From the NCBI GenBank assembly GCA_913058245.1, contig CAJXQJ010000006.1, forward strand, positions 124,001-188,000: a stretch of 64,000 bases of DNA, read 5' to 3'. The position numbers were made by a program, and so were the translations under genes. A model generated the notes under the pieces. The model was not told where the DNA came from and made no database searches. It worked only from the letters and a program-made list of their open reading frames with translations. Below, piece after piece: positions 28,193 to 36,860 of the stretch. The DNA is from an uncultured Colwellia sp. GTDB lineage: Bacteria; Pseudomonadota; Gammaproteobacteria; Enterobacterales; Alteromonadaceae. The first letter of the stretch is position 1; every line of letters begins with the position of its first letter.

Positions 28193-29164
28193 ATGTTAAC
28201 AGACAACTTCGGACGTAAGTTTTATTACTTACGTCTATCTATCACTGACGTTTGTAATTTTCGTTGTAACTATTGTTTACCTGACGGTTATAAATGTGAT
28301 CATGATAGAAAATTTCTTACACTACCTGAAATCACGCGACTTACTTCCGCCTTTGCCGAAATGGGCACAGAAAAAATTCGTATAACTGGTGGTGAGCCGT
28401 CATTACGTAAAGATTTACCCGATATTATTGCTCAATGTAAGCAAACGCCAGGCATTAAAAAAGTCGCCATTACTAGTAATGGTTTTAAGCTACCAGAGCA
28501 TTTGCCCGCCTGGCTAGATGCTGGCATTGACGCAATAAACATCAGTATTGATAGCCTAGACCCCCGTCATTTCCATGCAATTACTGGTCACGATAAACTT
28601 CAGCATATTCTTAAGGGCATTGATATGGCACTTGCTGAAGGTAGTACAAATATTAAAGTAAACACGGTATTGATGCGTGAATATAATGGTTATGATATTG
28701 CCAGTTATCTGGCGTGGCTAAAAGACACCCCTGTAACATTGCGCTTTATTGAACTAATGCAAACAGGTGATAATCAAGCATTCTTTGATGCTCAACACGT
28801 TCAAGGCTCTCGTATTAAACAAAACTTAATTCTTGATGGCTGGTTGCCAGTTATAAATGACAAAGCGGCCGGACCTGCACAAGAGTTTTATCACCCAGAT
28901 TACGCCGGAAAAATTGGCCTGATCATGCCTTATTCAAAAGACTTTTGTAGTAGTTGCAATCGTTTACGTGTCAGCTCATTAGGTAAATTGCATTTATGTT
29001 TATTTACTGAACAAGGGCTATCACTAAAAGATTATTTACAAGACGATAATACTGAGCCTTTAAAGAGCGCGATTGCTGGCATGATGACAGATAAAAAGCA
29101 GACCCACTTTTTACATGAAAAATTAACCGGTGCTACCAAAAATCTAGCAATGTTGGGCGGCTAA
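28193..29164 (+). CDS. moaA: GTP 3',8-cyclase MoaA
   Basis: MoaA is the radical-SAM enzyme that starts Moco synthesis, converting GTP to 3',8-cH2GTP. The N-terminal cluster motif is CNFRCNYC (Cx3Cx2C, about residues 21-28). The C-terminal cluster is CSSCNRLR with a later Cys in LHLCLF. The C-terminal Gly-Gly, needed by MoaA, is present. The ATG at 28193 follows GGAAAGGTG and gives 323 residues. It is the first gene of the cluster and overlaps mobA by one base (TAATG). moaC, moaD and moaE are absent from the window. Confidence 0.95.
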   Translation: MLTDNFGRKFYYLRLSITDVCNFRCNYCLPDGYKCDHDRKFLTLPEITRLTSAFAEMGTEKIRITGGEPSLRKDLPDIIAQCKQTPGIKKVAITSNGFKLPEHLPAWLDAGIDAINISIDSLDPRHFHAITGHDKLQHILKGIDMALAEGSTNIKVNTVLMREYNGYDIASYLAWLKDTPVTLRFIELMQTGDNQAFFDAQHVQGSRIKQNLILDGWLPVINDKAAGPAQEFYHPDYAGKIGLIMPYSKDFCSSCNRLRVSSLGKLHLCLFTEQGLSLKDYLQDDNTEPLKSAIAGMMTDKKQTHFLHEKLTGATKNLAMLGG

Positions 29165-29814
29165 TGAACAACGACAAGCTATTTTTTCAATCTTGCCTTG
29201 GTGTAGTGTTAGCAGGCGGTAAGTCATCACGTATGGGCCAAGACAAAGCTCAATTACAACGAAACCAGCAAGATATGTTGAGCTATAGTAAATCCCTACT
29301 TACTGCAGCAGGAAGCTCGCAAGTTGTTATAAGTGGCGATGAACATGGCATTAGCGATATAATCACTAATATTGGCCCACTTGGTGGCATTCAAAGTATA
29401 GTAAGCCAGTTTAAGCCAAAAGCACTATTAATATTACCTGTTGATTTACCCTTAATGACTGCCCCTGAACTTGCTCGCTTAAAACAAATAGGTGAACTAA
29501 GCCAAAGCGCCTGCTTTTTTGCTGATAATTATTTGCCATTATACTTACCGGTAAATGCCTTTGTTGAACAATTTTTTCAACAACCATTAATGACAAAAAA
29601 GCTCATTCAACCGTTGAGCGAAAGCAAAAATAACAAATCAAAAACTAATAGTAGTCGTGGTCTATCGGGGCCGTCTGTTAGAAGTTTGTTAAATCAAATC
29701 CCCCATAAAGTTATTCAAGCGAAAGATAACAATAGCTTATTTAATACCAATACGCCTGAGCAATGGCAACAGGCGCAACACTTACTCTCTTTGCAAAGGA
29801 AAACCCATGTCTAG
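29164..29814 (+). CDS. mobA: Molybdenum cofactor guanylyltransferase MobA
   Basis: MobA adds GMP to molybdopterin to make the bis-MGD cofactor of the DMSO reductase family. The nucleotide motif LAGGKSSRMGQDK is at about residues 16-28, and the Asp-containing PVDLPLM follows. It is 216 residues, normal for MobA, with a slightly Ser/Asn-rich segment near residue 160. Its start overlaps the moaA stop, and its end overlaps moaB by 8 bp, so the three are tightly coupled. Confidence 0.92.
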   Translation: MNNDKLFFQSCLGVVLAGGKSSRMGQDKAQLQRNQQDMLSYSKSLLTAAGSSQVVISGDEHGISDIITNIGPLGGIQSIVSQFKPKALLILPVDLPLMTAPELARLKQIGELSQSACFFADNYLPLYLPVNAFVEQFFQQPLMTKKLIQPLSESKNNKSKTNSSRGLSGPSVRSLLNQIPHKVIQAKDNNSLFNTNTPEQWQQAQHLLSLQRKTHV

Positions 29815-30328
29815 TATTCATTGTGGCGACAGCTTCTTACCGTTAAATATTGCCGTATTAACCGTTTCAGATACACGTGAAGAACATAACGACACTTCAG
29901 GCCAAGCACTTGTTGAGCGCCTGCAAGCAGCTGGTCATAAATTAGCAGCAAAAGAAATTTCTAAAGACGACGTATACCAATTACGCGCAATAGTGTCTAA
30001 ATGGATTGCCGATGAAAATGTACAAATCATTTTAACCACCGGCGGTACCGGCTTTACTGCTAGAGACAATACTCCCGAAGCCTTATTACCTTTATTTGAT
30101 AAAAACATTGAAGGCTTTGGCGAAGTATTTAGAACCATTTCACTAGAAGAGATCGGCACTTCAACTATACAATCTCGCGCTTTCGGCGGTATGGCCAACC
30201 GTACTGTTATATTATCAGTTCCGGGTTCAACCAATGCCTGTAAAACTGCATGGGACAAACTCATTGTTGAGCAGCTTGATGCCAGTCACAGACCTTGTAA
30301 CTTTGTACCACATTTGAACTTTAAATAA
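29807..30328 (+). CDS. moaB: Molybdenum cofactor biosynthesis protein MoaB
   Basis: This molybdopterin-binding fold protein of the MoaB/MogA family probably adenylylates molybdopterin before MoeA acts. Motifs are LTVSDTREEHNDTSG at about residues 18-32, TTGGTGFTARDNTPEA at about 76-91 and SVPGSTNACK near 140. At 173 residues it is the MoaB class. It overlaps mobA by 8 bp. Confidence 0.93.
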   Translation: MSSIHCGDSFLPLNIAVLTVSDTREEHNDTSGQALVERLQAAGHKLAAKEISKDDVYQLRAIVSKWIADENVQIILTTGGTGFTARDNTPEALLPLFDKNIEGFGEVFRTISLEEIGTSTIQSRAFGGMANRTVILSVPGSTNACKTAWDKLIVEQLDASHRPCNFVPHLNFK

Positions 30329-30352
30329 TTTGGTCAAAGCTCTTTAAGTACA

Positions 30353-31174
30353 ATGACAAAACTGTTGGAAAAGCGATTATCGCGAAATGTATTTATCGTT
30401 CTTTTATTCTGGTTAGTTGTATTAACTAACCAGGTGTTCGCTAAAAATATTAACTTACAAGAAACACCACTTCGCATCGCCGTTGCGGCTAACTTTGCGC
30501 CAACGCTCAAGCACTTACTCAATAGTTACCCCAATAAAAATAAAATTAAATATCAAATAATAAGTGCCGCAACGGGCACGCTCTATCAACAAATTAACCA
30601 CGGCGCACCGTTTGATCTTTATCTAGCAGCCGACAGTAATCGTCCAAAAAAATTAGAACAAGCACAACTTATTGTACCTAATAGCCGTAAGTCTTATGCA
30701 TTTGGGCAATTAGCCTTGTGGTCTGCAAGCACAAACTTTTCTGATTTAGCGCAGCTTAATGAGTTTTCTGGCTATTTAGCCATCGCAAACCCAGAAACAG
30801 CACCTTATGGCAAAGCAGCAAAACAAGTATTAGAATATTTAGCTCTGTGGTCAAAACAAAAACAGCGTTTAGTCACTGGTATTAATATCAACCAAACCTT
30901 TCAGCAAGTTAGAAGCCAAGCAGTACCTGCGGGTATAGTGGCATTAAGCCAGTTGAAAATTAATAACCTTAACGGCTTGGTTATTCCGAGTACACATTAT
31001 CAGCCAATAGCACAGCAATTAGTTATCTTGAAAGCGAGTAAACAGGTCACCAACGCACAGGAAATAAGCCGCTATTTACTTAGCGCGCAAAGCCAACAAA
31101 TATTACATGAACTAGGTTATTTGCCAGTTCCCGATAGCAATTATCCAACAATAACTAATGGGAATGGCGCGTAA
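30353..31174 (+). CDS. modA: Molybdate ABC transporter substrate-binding protein
   Basis: ModA is the periplasmic molybdate-binding protein. The signal peptide is at residues 1-31 (LLFWLVVLTNQVFA, cleavage after VFA). The mature part begins with RIAVAANFAPTLKHLL and contains SAATGTLYQQINHGAPFDLYLAAD, which supplies the ligand Ser and Thr contacts. The length is 273 residues. It starts 24 bp after moaB, and the next start (modB) lies within 2 bp of its stop. Confidence 0.93.
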   Translation: MTKLLEKRLSRNVFIVLLFWLVVLTNQVFAKNINLQETPLRIAVAANFAPTLKHLLNSYPNKNKIKYQIISAATGTLYQQINHGAPFDLYLAADSNRPKKLEQAQLIVPNSRKSYAFGQLALWSASTNFSDLAQLNEFSGYLAIANPETAPYGKAAKQVLEYLALWSKQKQRLVTGININQTFQQVRSQAVPAGIVALSQLKINNLNGLVIPSTHYQPIAQQLVILKASKQVTNAQEISRYLLSAQSQQILHELGYLPVPDSNYPTITNGNGA

Positions 31175-31175
31175 T

Positions 31176-31910
31176 ATGCTCACTCATACTGCAGATATAT
31201 TAGCGTTAACAACAACACTTAAAATGGCAGCGGTTACCACGTTCATTTTACTCATCATTGGCACCCCACTGGCGTGGTGGTTAGCGAATATGAAAAGTCG
31301 CTTCAAGGTGTTATTTGAAGCCATTGTCGCCCTCCCCCTAGTTCTGCCACCAACAGTATTAGGCTTTTATTTATTACTAGCATTTTCGCCTCAGTCGTTA
31401 CCTGGCCAACTTTGGCAAACAACAACAGGTAACCAATTAGCATTTAGTTTTAGTGCCATAGTTATTGGCTCTGTGCTTTATTCATTGCCGTTTGTTGTAC
31501 AACCACTACAAAAAGCCTTTGAACAACTCGGAGACCATTATTTGGAAGCTGCTGCAATGTTAGGTGCTGGCCCTGCTGATCGATTTTTCTCTATTGTTGT
31601 TCCATTAACTAAAGCCAGCTTTATTACTGCAACAGCACTTGGTTTTGCTCATACCGTTGGCGAATTTGGTGTGGTATTAATGATTGGTGGTAACATTCCA
31701 GGCGAAACTCGTGTGCTATCAATTGCTTTGTTCGACCATGTTGAAGCATTTAACTACAGTAATGCTCACCTATTATCGGCGGGGTTATTAATTTCATCGT
31801 TACTGTTACTGTCTTTTGTTTATTTATTAGGGGGAAAATATGGCAGAAAAAACAGCAATAAATCCCCCAAAACGTTAGCAAAAGTTAAAAATAAGCATGT
31901 AAACTCATGA
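31176..31910 (+). CDS. modB: Molybdate ABC transporter permease
   Basis: This is the inner-membrane permease, about five transmembrane helices. The ABC-contact loop EAAAMLGAGPADRFFSIVVPL (EAA motif) lies at about residues 125-145. I place the start at the ATG at 31176, giving 244 residues; an upstream ATG at 31158 overlapping modA is also possible. Its stop overlaps the modC start (ATGA). Confidence 0.93.
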   Translation: MLTHTADILALTTTLKMAAVTTFILLIIGTPLAWWLANMKSRFKVLFEAIVALPLVLPPTVLGFYLLLAFSPQSLPGQLWQTTTGNQLAFSFSAIVIGSVLYSLPFVVQPLQKAFEQLGDHYLEAAAMLGAGPADRFFSIVVPLTKASFITATALGFAHTVGEFGVVLMIGGNIPGETRVLSIALFDHVEAFNYSNAHLLSAGLLISSLLLLSFVYLLGGKYGRKNSNKSPKTLAKVKNKHVNS

Positions 31911-33061
31911 GTAAAAATCTCACACAAAGCCTGCCAGGCAAAGCACTAAATTTAACAATAACAACAAACATTAGCTTTGAGCAATTTAACTTATCGGTAA
32001 ACGAAGAGCTTACGCTCGCTGGTATTACAGGAATATTTGGCGAGTCAGGCTCAGGTAAGTCAACACTATTGCGCATTATAGCTGGGCTAGAAAAAAGGGC
32101 TGACGGACAACTAAATTTTAACGGCAAAGAACTACAAAACAGCAAAAAAAGACACTTTACAAAGCCAGAGCACAGAAATATAGGCCTTATTTTTCAAGAT
32201 AGTCGACTTTTTCCACATCTAAGTGTATTAGAAAACTTAACCTATGCGGTTAAACGTAAACACCAACCCGTGCTTAGCATGGAAAAAATTCTCCAATTAA
32301 CTCAATTGACTGAACTGCAACATCAGAATGTGACACGGTTATCTGGCGGTGAAAAGCAACGAGTATCTCTTGCTAGAGCATTATTAGCTGAACCTGAATT
32401 ACTGCTACTTGACGAGCCATTTAGCGCCTTAGATAAAAAAACAAAAGCGCAAATGCTGCAAATTGTAAAAACCATTCAGCAACAACTTGATATGCCTATG
32501 CTATATGTCAGTCACAGTATCAGTGAATTACAATTTATTGCCAAGCAACTGATAGTTATGTCAGACGGCAGCATTGGATATATAGCACCAACTCATCAAG
32601 CCATTCATCAGCTAAATAGCCATGAAGATATCGCCGTAAAAACAAGTTTATCATTAACAATTACTGAGCATTTACCTAAGTTCGGCCTCAGCCAATTAGC
32701 ATTTTCAGCGAAAAGCTCAGACAACCATATTTATTTGCCCTTGCTTCAGCAAGATCAGCAACAATCTACAATTGGTCAGCTTTTGCCCTGCATTATTTAT
32801 GCCCGAGACATCAGTATTAGCACCACTAAGCCAGAGCACAGCTCTATTGTTAATCAATTGCCTGGTACCATCACAGAAATAAAGCAAGGTATAACGAGCG
32901 CGTTAGTTAAAGTGCAATGCGCACAGCAAGAATTTTACGCACAAATCAGTTTATGGTCAGCAACACGTATGGCATTAACTTTAAATTCGCAGGTTTATAT
33001 TCAATTTAAGGCCAATGCGGTTCATAGCTTTCATTCAACGGAGTCCGAAAACCATGCTTAG
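31907..33061 (+). CDS. modC: Molybdate ABC transporter ATP-binding protein
   Basis: This ATPase of the molybdate importer has Walker A GESGSGKST (about residues 45-53), signature LSGGEKQRVSLARALL (about 144-159) and Walker B LLLLDEPFSALD (about 164-175). The C-terminal third (about 280-375) is a TOBE/Mop-like regulatory domain. The length is 384 residues. It overlaps modB upstream and moeB by 8 bp downstream. Confidence 0.95.
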   Translation: MSKNLTQSLPGKALNLTITTNISFEQFNLSVNEELTLAGITGIFGESGSGKSTLLRIIAGLEKRADGQLNFNGKELQNSKKRHFTKPEHRNIGLIFQDSRLFPHLSVLENLTYAVKRKHQPVLSMEKILQLTQLTELQHQNVTRLSGGEKQRVSLARALLAEPELLLLDEPFSALDKKTKAQMLQIVKTIQQQLDMPMLYVSHSISELQFIAKQLIVMSDGSIGYIAPTHQAIHQLNSHEDIAVKTSLSLTITEHLPKFGLSQLAFSAKSSDNHIYLPLLQQDQQQSTIGQLLPCIIYARDISISTTKPEHSSIVNQLPGTITEIKQGITSALVKVQCAQQEFYAQISLWSATRMALTLNSQVYIQFKANAVHSFHSTESENHA

Positions 33062-33806
33062 CCCAGAAGAGCTGCTTCGCTATAGCCGACAAACTATGCT
33101 GAAAAGCATAGGAGAGCAAGGTCAACAAAATTTAAAAAATGCCAAAGTATTAATTGTTGGTGTTGGCGGATTAGGTAACCCTGTTAGTTTATATTTAAAT
33201 GCAGCTGGCATTGGCACCATATATCTAGTCGACGGCGACAGTATTGATATTAGTAATTTACCTCGGCAAATTCTTTTTACCGAATCACACCTTTCACAAG
33301 GTAAAGCCGATATTGCCGCGGAAGTACTTCAGCAGCAAAATAGCACAACCACTGTCGAAGTGTTAGATGAAATGCTTGATGAGGAACTCGCCGACTATTA
33401 CTTTCCTTTGGTCGATTTAGTGCTCGATTGCACTGACAATATTGCCACTCGCTATTTAATAAACCAAAAATGTTTAGCGCACAAAAAGCCATTAATTATT
33501 GGCGCAGCAACAGGTTTCGATGGCCAATATATGTTTGTTGATCCTAATGCTAACGACAGTGCTTGTTATCAATGCTTGTTTCCACAAAGCAAAAAAGCCC
33601 CGGAGAATAATTGCCAAACGCTTGGTATACTCGGGCCCATTCTCGCTATTGTTGGTGGCGTTCAAGCATTACAAGCAATTAAGTTTCTCGCTGGCAATAA
33701 CATCGATACCAACCAATTAAATATTTTTGACGGTTTAAGTAATTCTTGGCAAAAATTAACGGTCAAAAAACAGCAGCAATGCACTGCATGCTCTTCACTG
33801 CAATAA
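33054..33806 (+). CDS. moeB: Molybdopterin-synthase adenylyltransferase-like ThiF/MoeB protein
   Basis: This E1-like enzyme activates the C-terminal Gly of MoaD or a ThiS-type carrier by adenylylation. Motifs are GVGGLGNPVSLYLNAAGIG (ATP fold), the NLPRQILF segment, the Asp of LVLDCTDNIATRYL, and two CxxC zinc pairs (CYQC and CTAC). From the ATG at 33054 it is 250 residues. ThiF is the alternative, but its position at the end of the moa-mod operon favours MoeB. It is followed by a strong terminator. Confidence 0.87.
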   Translation: MLSPEELLRYSRQTMLKSIGEQGQQNLKNAKVLIVGVGGLGNPVSLYLNAAGIGTIYLVDGDSIDISNLPRQILFTESHLSQGKADIAAEVLQQQNSTTTVEVLDEMLDEELADYYFPLVDLVLDCTDNIATRYLINQKCLAHKKPLIIGAATGFDGQYMFVDPNANDSACYQCLFPQSKKAPENNCQTLGILGPILAIVGGVQALQAIKFLAGNNIDTNQLNIFDGLSNSWQKLTVKKQQQCTACSSLQ

Positions 33807-33819
33807 TCTAACGCCAAAC

Positions 33820-33853
33820 AAAAAGCCCTCATATTGGAGGGCTTTTTGTTTTT
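33820..33853 (+). terminator. Terminator of the moa-mod-moeB operon
   Basis: Perfect arms AAAAGCCCTC and GAGGGCTTTT around a 6-nt loop are followed by TGTTTTTT, 14 bp past the moeB stop. Confidence 0.88.
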
Positions 33854-33887
33854 TGCATATATATTAGAATTTCAGCTATTACATAGG

Positions 33888-34061
33888 CTATTTAAAGAGC
33901 CCCATATTTCTATCAGTAACAGCTTCGCGCCAACCACCAAGCCATTCAGACTTAGCATTATTATTTTGATATGGACAATTTTCCTTGGTTCTACCTGAGA
34001 GGCCTGCTTGATAACCGTTTGAATACGCTCTGCCTAACTTATCTCTTTTCTGTCTTCTCAT
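33888..34061 (-). CDS. rmf: Ribosome modulation factor
   Basis: RMF dimerises 70S ribosomes into inactive 100S particles in stationary phase. The 57-codon frame starts at the ATG at 34061 and reads MRRQKRDKLGRAYSNGYQAG, then LSGRTKENCPYQ and SEWLGGWREAVTDR. This matches the E. coli RMF layout (MKRQKRDR...GYQAG...CPYQ...WLGGWREA). It is convergent with moeB, with the operon terminator between them. An AT-rich 280-bp region upstream should hold its promoter. Confidence 0.95.
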   Translation of the reverse strand: MRRQKRDKLGRAYSNGYQAGLSGRTKENCPYQNNNAKSEWLGGWREAVTDRNMGLFK

Positions 34062-34343
34062 GAATCACACCTTTAACCATTTGATAATTATTAATAATAT
34101 ATTCATCTTTCGGTCGAAAATTAACTTCAGTCGACAATTAATTTAAGATCAGTTTATTTATGAAAGCAAGCTAGCTACCACCTGAAAATTGTAACTTTAA
34201 AAAAGTTTTATAACGAAAAAACATGTTGATAAAGCAATCAAAAAAACTAAGTAATACAAAACAAATTGTTACAAAAACTAGGTATAACCAACAGATATTA
34301 AAAGTGTATATACAATAACAATTCAGTTTAAATAATAATGAGA

Positions 34344-34565
34344 TTAATCCCGTAATAACGGCCGTAACATTTCTTCTAAACCATTAAGTTTAACTTCATA
34401 AATCAGCGCTAATTGCTCTCCTAATTTCCCCTCAGGAAACCCTTTTGAGTGAAACCAAACTAAGTAAGGCTCAGGTAGTTGAAGTAGTTTTCTCCCACTG
34501 TACTTTCCAAACGGCATTACTTGATTTACTGCAGCTAATAGATCTGCGTTATTTGCTATCGACAT
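34344..34565 (-). CDS. DUF3820 family protein
   Basis: This small cytosolic protein of 73 residues has the family core MPFGKYSGRKLLQLPEPYLVWFHSKGFPEGKLGEQL. The role of the family is not established; some members are annotated as putative quorum-sensing-regulated factors. The gene stands alone in an AT-rich region, and the ATG at 34565 is its only plausible start. Confidence 0.85.
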   Translation of the reverse strand: MSIANNADLLAAVNQVMPFGKYSGRKLLQLPEPYLVWFHSKGFPEGKLGEQLALIYEVKLNGLEEMLRPLLRD

Positions 34566-34740
34566 TATTTACTCATTATTTTACAGCTGGGGTTTAGAGT
34601 ACAGTCTTTTTGAGCTTGCTCATTTCAGTGCTTTTAATTTTACCGCGATCTTGACATAAAATTGTCATAAGCATTCCTTATAATTCCGCGCAACTTAGGC
34701 GGTATCAAGATGATACCCAAACTTGCTTCAGGGAACTTTT

Positions 34741-35856
34741 ATGTCAATTGTTAGGAAACGCAACGCCGGTCAAAAAGCTTATATTCCAGGGAACGCTCGC
34801 GATAATCAATATATTTTGGCTGAATTTACCTTATCAGATCAACTGCTTTCACAACTATCGCCACAGTTAAGTAATGACAACTATTATGACGTCTATCAAA
34901 GCCTTGCAGATTTACTATTTACATTAAGTAATGACTTTGCCATCAGTAACAGCTTACTTGTCGCCAACGACAAATTGGTTCGGGTTAGATACAGCCAAGA
35001 AATGCATCAATGGCAAACTAATCAGCAAATTATTTTTTACTATGATCCGTTACAGCATGTATTACAAAACTCATTTTTCGATGCCAATGTTAGAGCTAAA
35101 AAAATCACTTTAGTATTTTTAGCGTCGGGAACAGATATTCGCTCTGGTGCGGCAAATTTTCACCAACGAGTAAGAAATTTACTAGAGAATTTTGCCCAAC
35201 AAGTACAAATACCATTGGCAGCTATTCGTATGCGAGATCACCAGCATCTTACCTACGATATTTTTGCTAAAAATAAAGGCTGTAACAATAGCCAAGCACA
35301 TAAATTTAGACCTATTAAGCAACGATACGCCAGCCAAGACGTTGCATTAACTGCTAATCTATCGTCAATTACTTATGCAGTTATCAACTTAACATTGAAT
35401 CATAGAATTTCGCAGCTGGTTGATATAGATGCAAATTCTGCTGATCCATACAATCCACTTTATACCTACCTAACCGATACATTCTCACTCGTTGCTAAGC
35501 AATTTAATTTAAACAATGGCGCATTAATCGCTAACGGTTTAGTACCCATTATTCGCCATAGTTTGCACGAAATTGTTTCTAAGGTTGGCGAATTACAAAT
35601 GCTAGGGTACAACCCTAAACAAAGCCCTTGCGGTATTGTAAGCAAATGGAAAGCCGATGAATTAGTTAACAATGTACAGTTAATTTTTGTTGCGAACTTC
35701 TCTAATGGGGAAGAGCAAAATTATGCGAAGTTTGTTAATCAGATAGAACAAGCTATGCGCTTATTTGCCACTGAACTAGAGATTCCCACCGATAAAGATG
35801 AACTCACTTTACGCTTTCATCAACATGTTGCCTATAACTTGTTAAAAGACGAATAA
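34741..35856 (+). CDS. DUF3083 family protein
   Basis: This 371-residue protein from the ATG at 34741 has a good ribosome binding site CAGGGA. The sequence (MSIVRKRNAGQKAYIPGNARDNQYILAEF) matches the DUF3083 family known from Alteromonadales and Shewanella-type genomes. No enzymatic motif, signal peptide or membrane span is seen. The two halves look weakly repeated (each has a YxxxxDxF-x-L segment), which suggests an internal duplication. Function unknown. Confidence 0.78.
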   Translation: MSIVRKRNAGQKAYIPGNARDNQYILAEFTLSDQLLSQLSPQLSNDNYYDVYQSLADLLFTLSNDFAISNSLLVANDKLVRVRYSQEMHQWQTNQQIIFYYDPLQHVLQNSFFDANVRAKKITLVFLASGTDIRSGAANFHQRVRNLLENFAQQVQIPLAAIRMRDHQHLTYDIFAKNKGCNNSQAHKFRPIKQRYASQDVALTANLSSITYAVINLTLNHRISQLVDIDANSADPYNPLYTYLTDTFSLVAKQFNLNNGALIANGLVPIIRHSLHEIVSKVGELQMLGYNPKQSPCGIVSKWKADELVNNVQLIFVANFSNGEEQNYAKFVNQIEQAMRLFATELEIPTDKDELTLRFHQHVAYNLLKDE

Positions 35857-36182
35857 TTTTCCAACAAACCATTGGAGAAACAAAACTAGCTGCTGTCCAT
35901 TATACTATGCCATGTTAACGACTAGCATGGCTTAGCTACCGCACTTAATCTCTCCAGCTAACTACTTCAGCTTAACCGTCTCCACCGATATTCACTGCAA
36001 TCTCAAAGTAAGAAGCGCCATTCTGATTACTCCAACCATAAATCGAGCTAAGTTGACGTAAAAACATATAGACATCTAAATGGCTGAGTGCTACATTTGA
36101 CAAATAGAGCTTTGGACGTCTAAAAGTCTTTAAAGAAAACAAGCAAATTTCGAATACCATTATCACTAGAGGAAAATTAACA
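35857..36182. other. Intergenic region, one weak hairpin
   Basis: This is about 325 bp between the DUF3083 gene and msrA. A GCCATG/CATGGC stem with an 11-nt loop near 35910-35932 may serve as a terminator for the DUF3083 gene but has no T run. AGAGGAAAATTAAC just before 36183 is the msrA ribosome binding region. I see nothing else. Confidence 0.45.
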
Positions 36183-36725
36183 ATGAGCATTGAAACAATA
36201 ACGTTAGGCGCAGGATGCTTTTGGTGTATAGAAAACATTTTCTCTCGAATTAACGGTGTAAAATCTGTGATCAGTGGTTATGCTGACGGCAACATTGCCA
36301 ACCCAAGTTATCAGCAAGTCTCCACCGGTAATACAAATTATGCCGAGGTTGTGCAACTAACCTTTGATAATAGTCAGCTCTCTCTTGAAGACGTTTTTAC
36401 CGTGTTCTTTGCTATTCATGATCCGACAACACTAAACCGTCAAGGTGATGATATTGGCAGTCAGTACCGTTCTACCATATTAACCCACAATGAAAAACAG
36501 CGAATAGCAGCCAAGAAAAAAATTGCACAGCTAACAGCTGAAGCGCTTTTTAATAACCCTATCGTAACGGCAATAAAACCAGTTAATAATTTTCATAGTG
36601 CTGAAAGTTACCATCAAGATTACTATTCTAACAATCCTGACAACCAGTACTGCCAATTAGTGGTTGCACGAAAAATTCAAAAATTCCTACAAGACTTTTC
36701 ATATCTACTTAAAGAAGCTGCTTAA
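36183..36725 (+). CDS. msrA: Peptide-methionine (S)-S-oxide reductase
   Basis: MsrA repairs oxidised methionine in proteins. The catalytic GAGCFWCIE is at residues 10-18. The family segments SGYADGNIANPSYQQVSTGNTNYAEVV and FFAIHDPTTLNRQGDDIGSQYRS follow. The length is 180 residues, the short class without MsrB fusion. A second Cys near the C-terminus (QYCQLVV) may be the recycling cysteine. It is convergent with cnoX, sharing a hairpin. Confidence 0.95.
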   Translation: MSIETITLGAGCFWCIENIFSRINGVKSVISGYADGNIANPSYQQVSTGNTNYAEVVQLTFDNSQLSLEDVFTVFFAIHDPTTLNRQGDDIGSQYRSTILTHNEKQRIAAKKKIAQLTAEALFNNPIVTAIKPVNNFHSAESYHQDYYSNNPDNQYCQLVVARKIQKFLQDFSYLLKEAA

Positions 36726-36783
36726 CTAATAGCATTAACAATAGTTTTCACTTTACTTTCAATTCGGTTAATTTTCTTCAGCC

Positions 36784-36813
36784 AAAAAAAACGCCCTTTA
36801 GATTGGGCGTTTA
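36784..36813. terminator. Shared terminator of msrA and cnoX
   Basis: Arms AAACGCCC and GGGCGTTT surround an 8-nt loop. The minus strand then reads into eight T, making a strong terminator for cnoX; the plus side has only a short T run for msrA. Confidence 0.8.
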
Positions 36814-36860
36814 TAGTTAAGTCATTTACAGCAAATATATGGCATAAAAGCCTTATTAAG

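Noticed and set aside
34652-34667. TGACA/TGTCA inverted repeat with TTGACA and TATAAT as a promoter for the DUF3083 gene
   Set aside because: The spacing between TTGACA and TATAAT is 22 bp, and the alternative TTGTCA gives 11 bp; neither is a normal promoter.
35972-36238. 88-residue minus-strand frame overlapping msrA start
   Set aside because: It runs antisense into a certain gene and has no recognisable feature.
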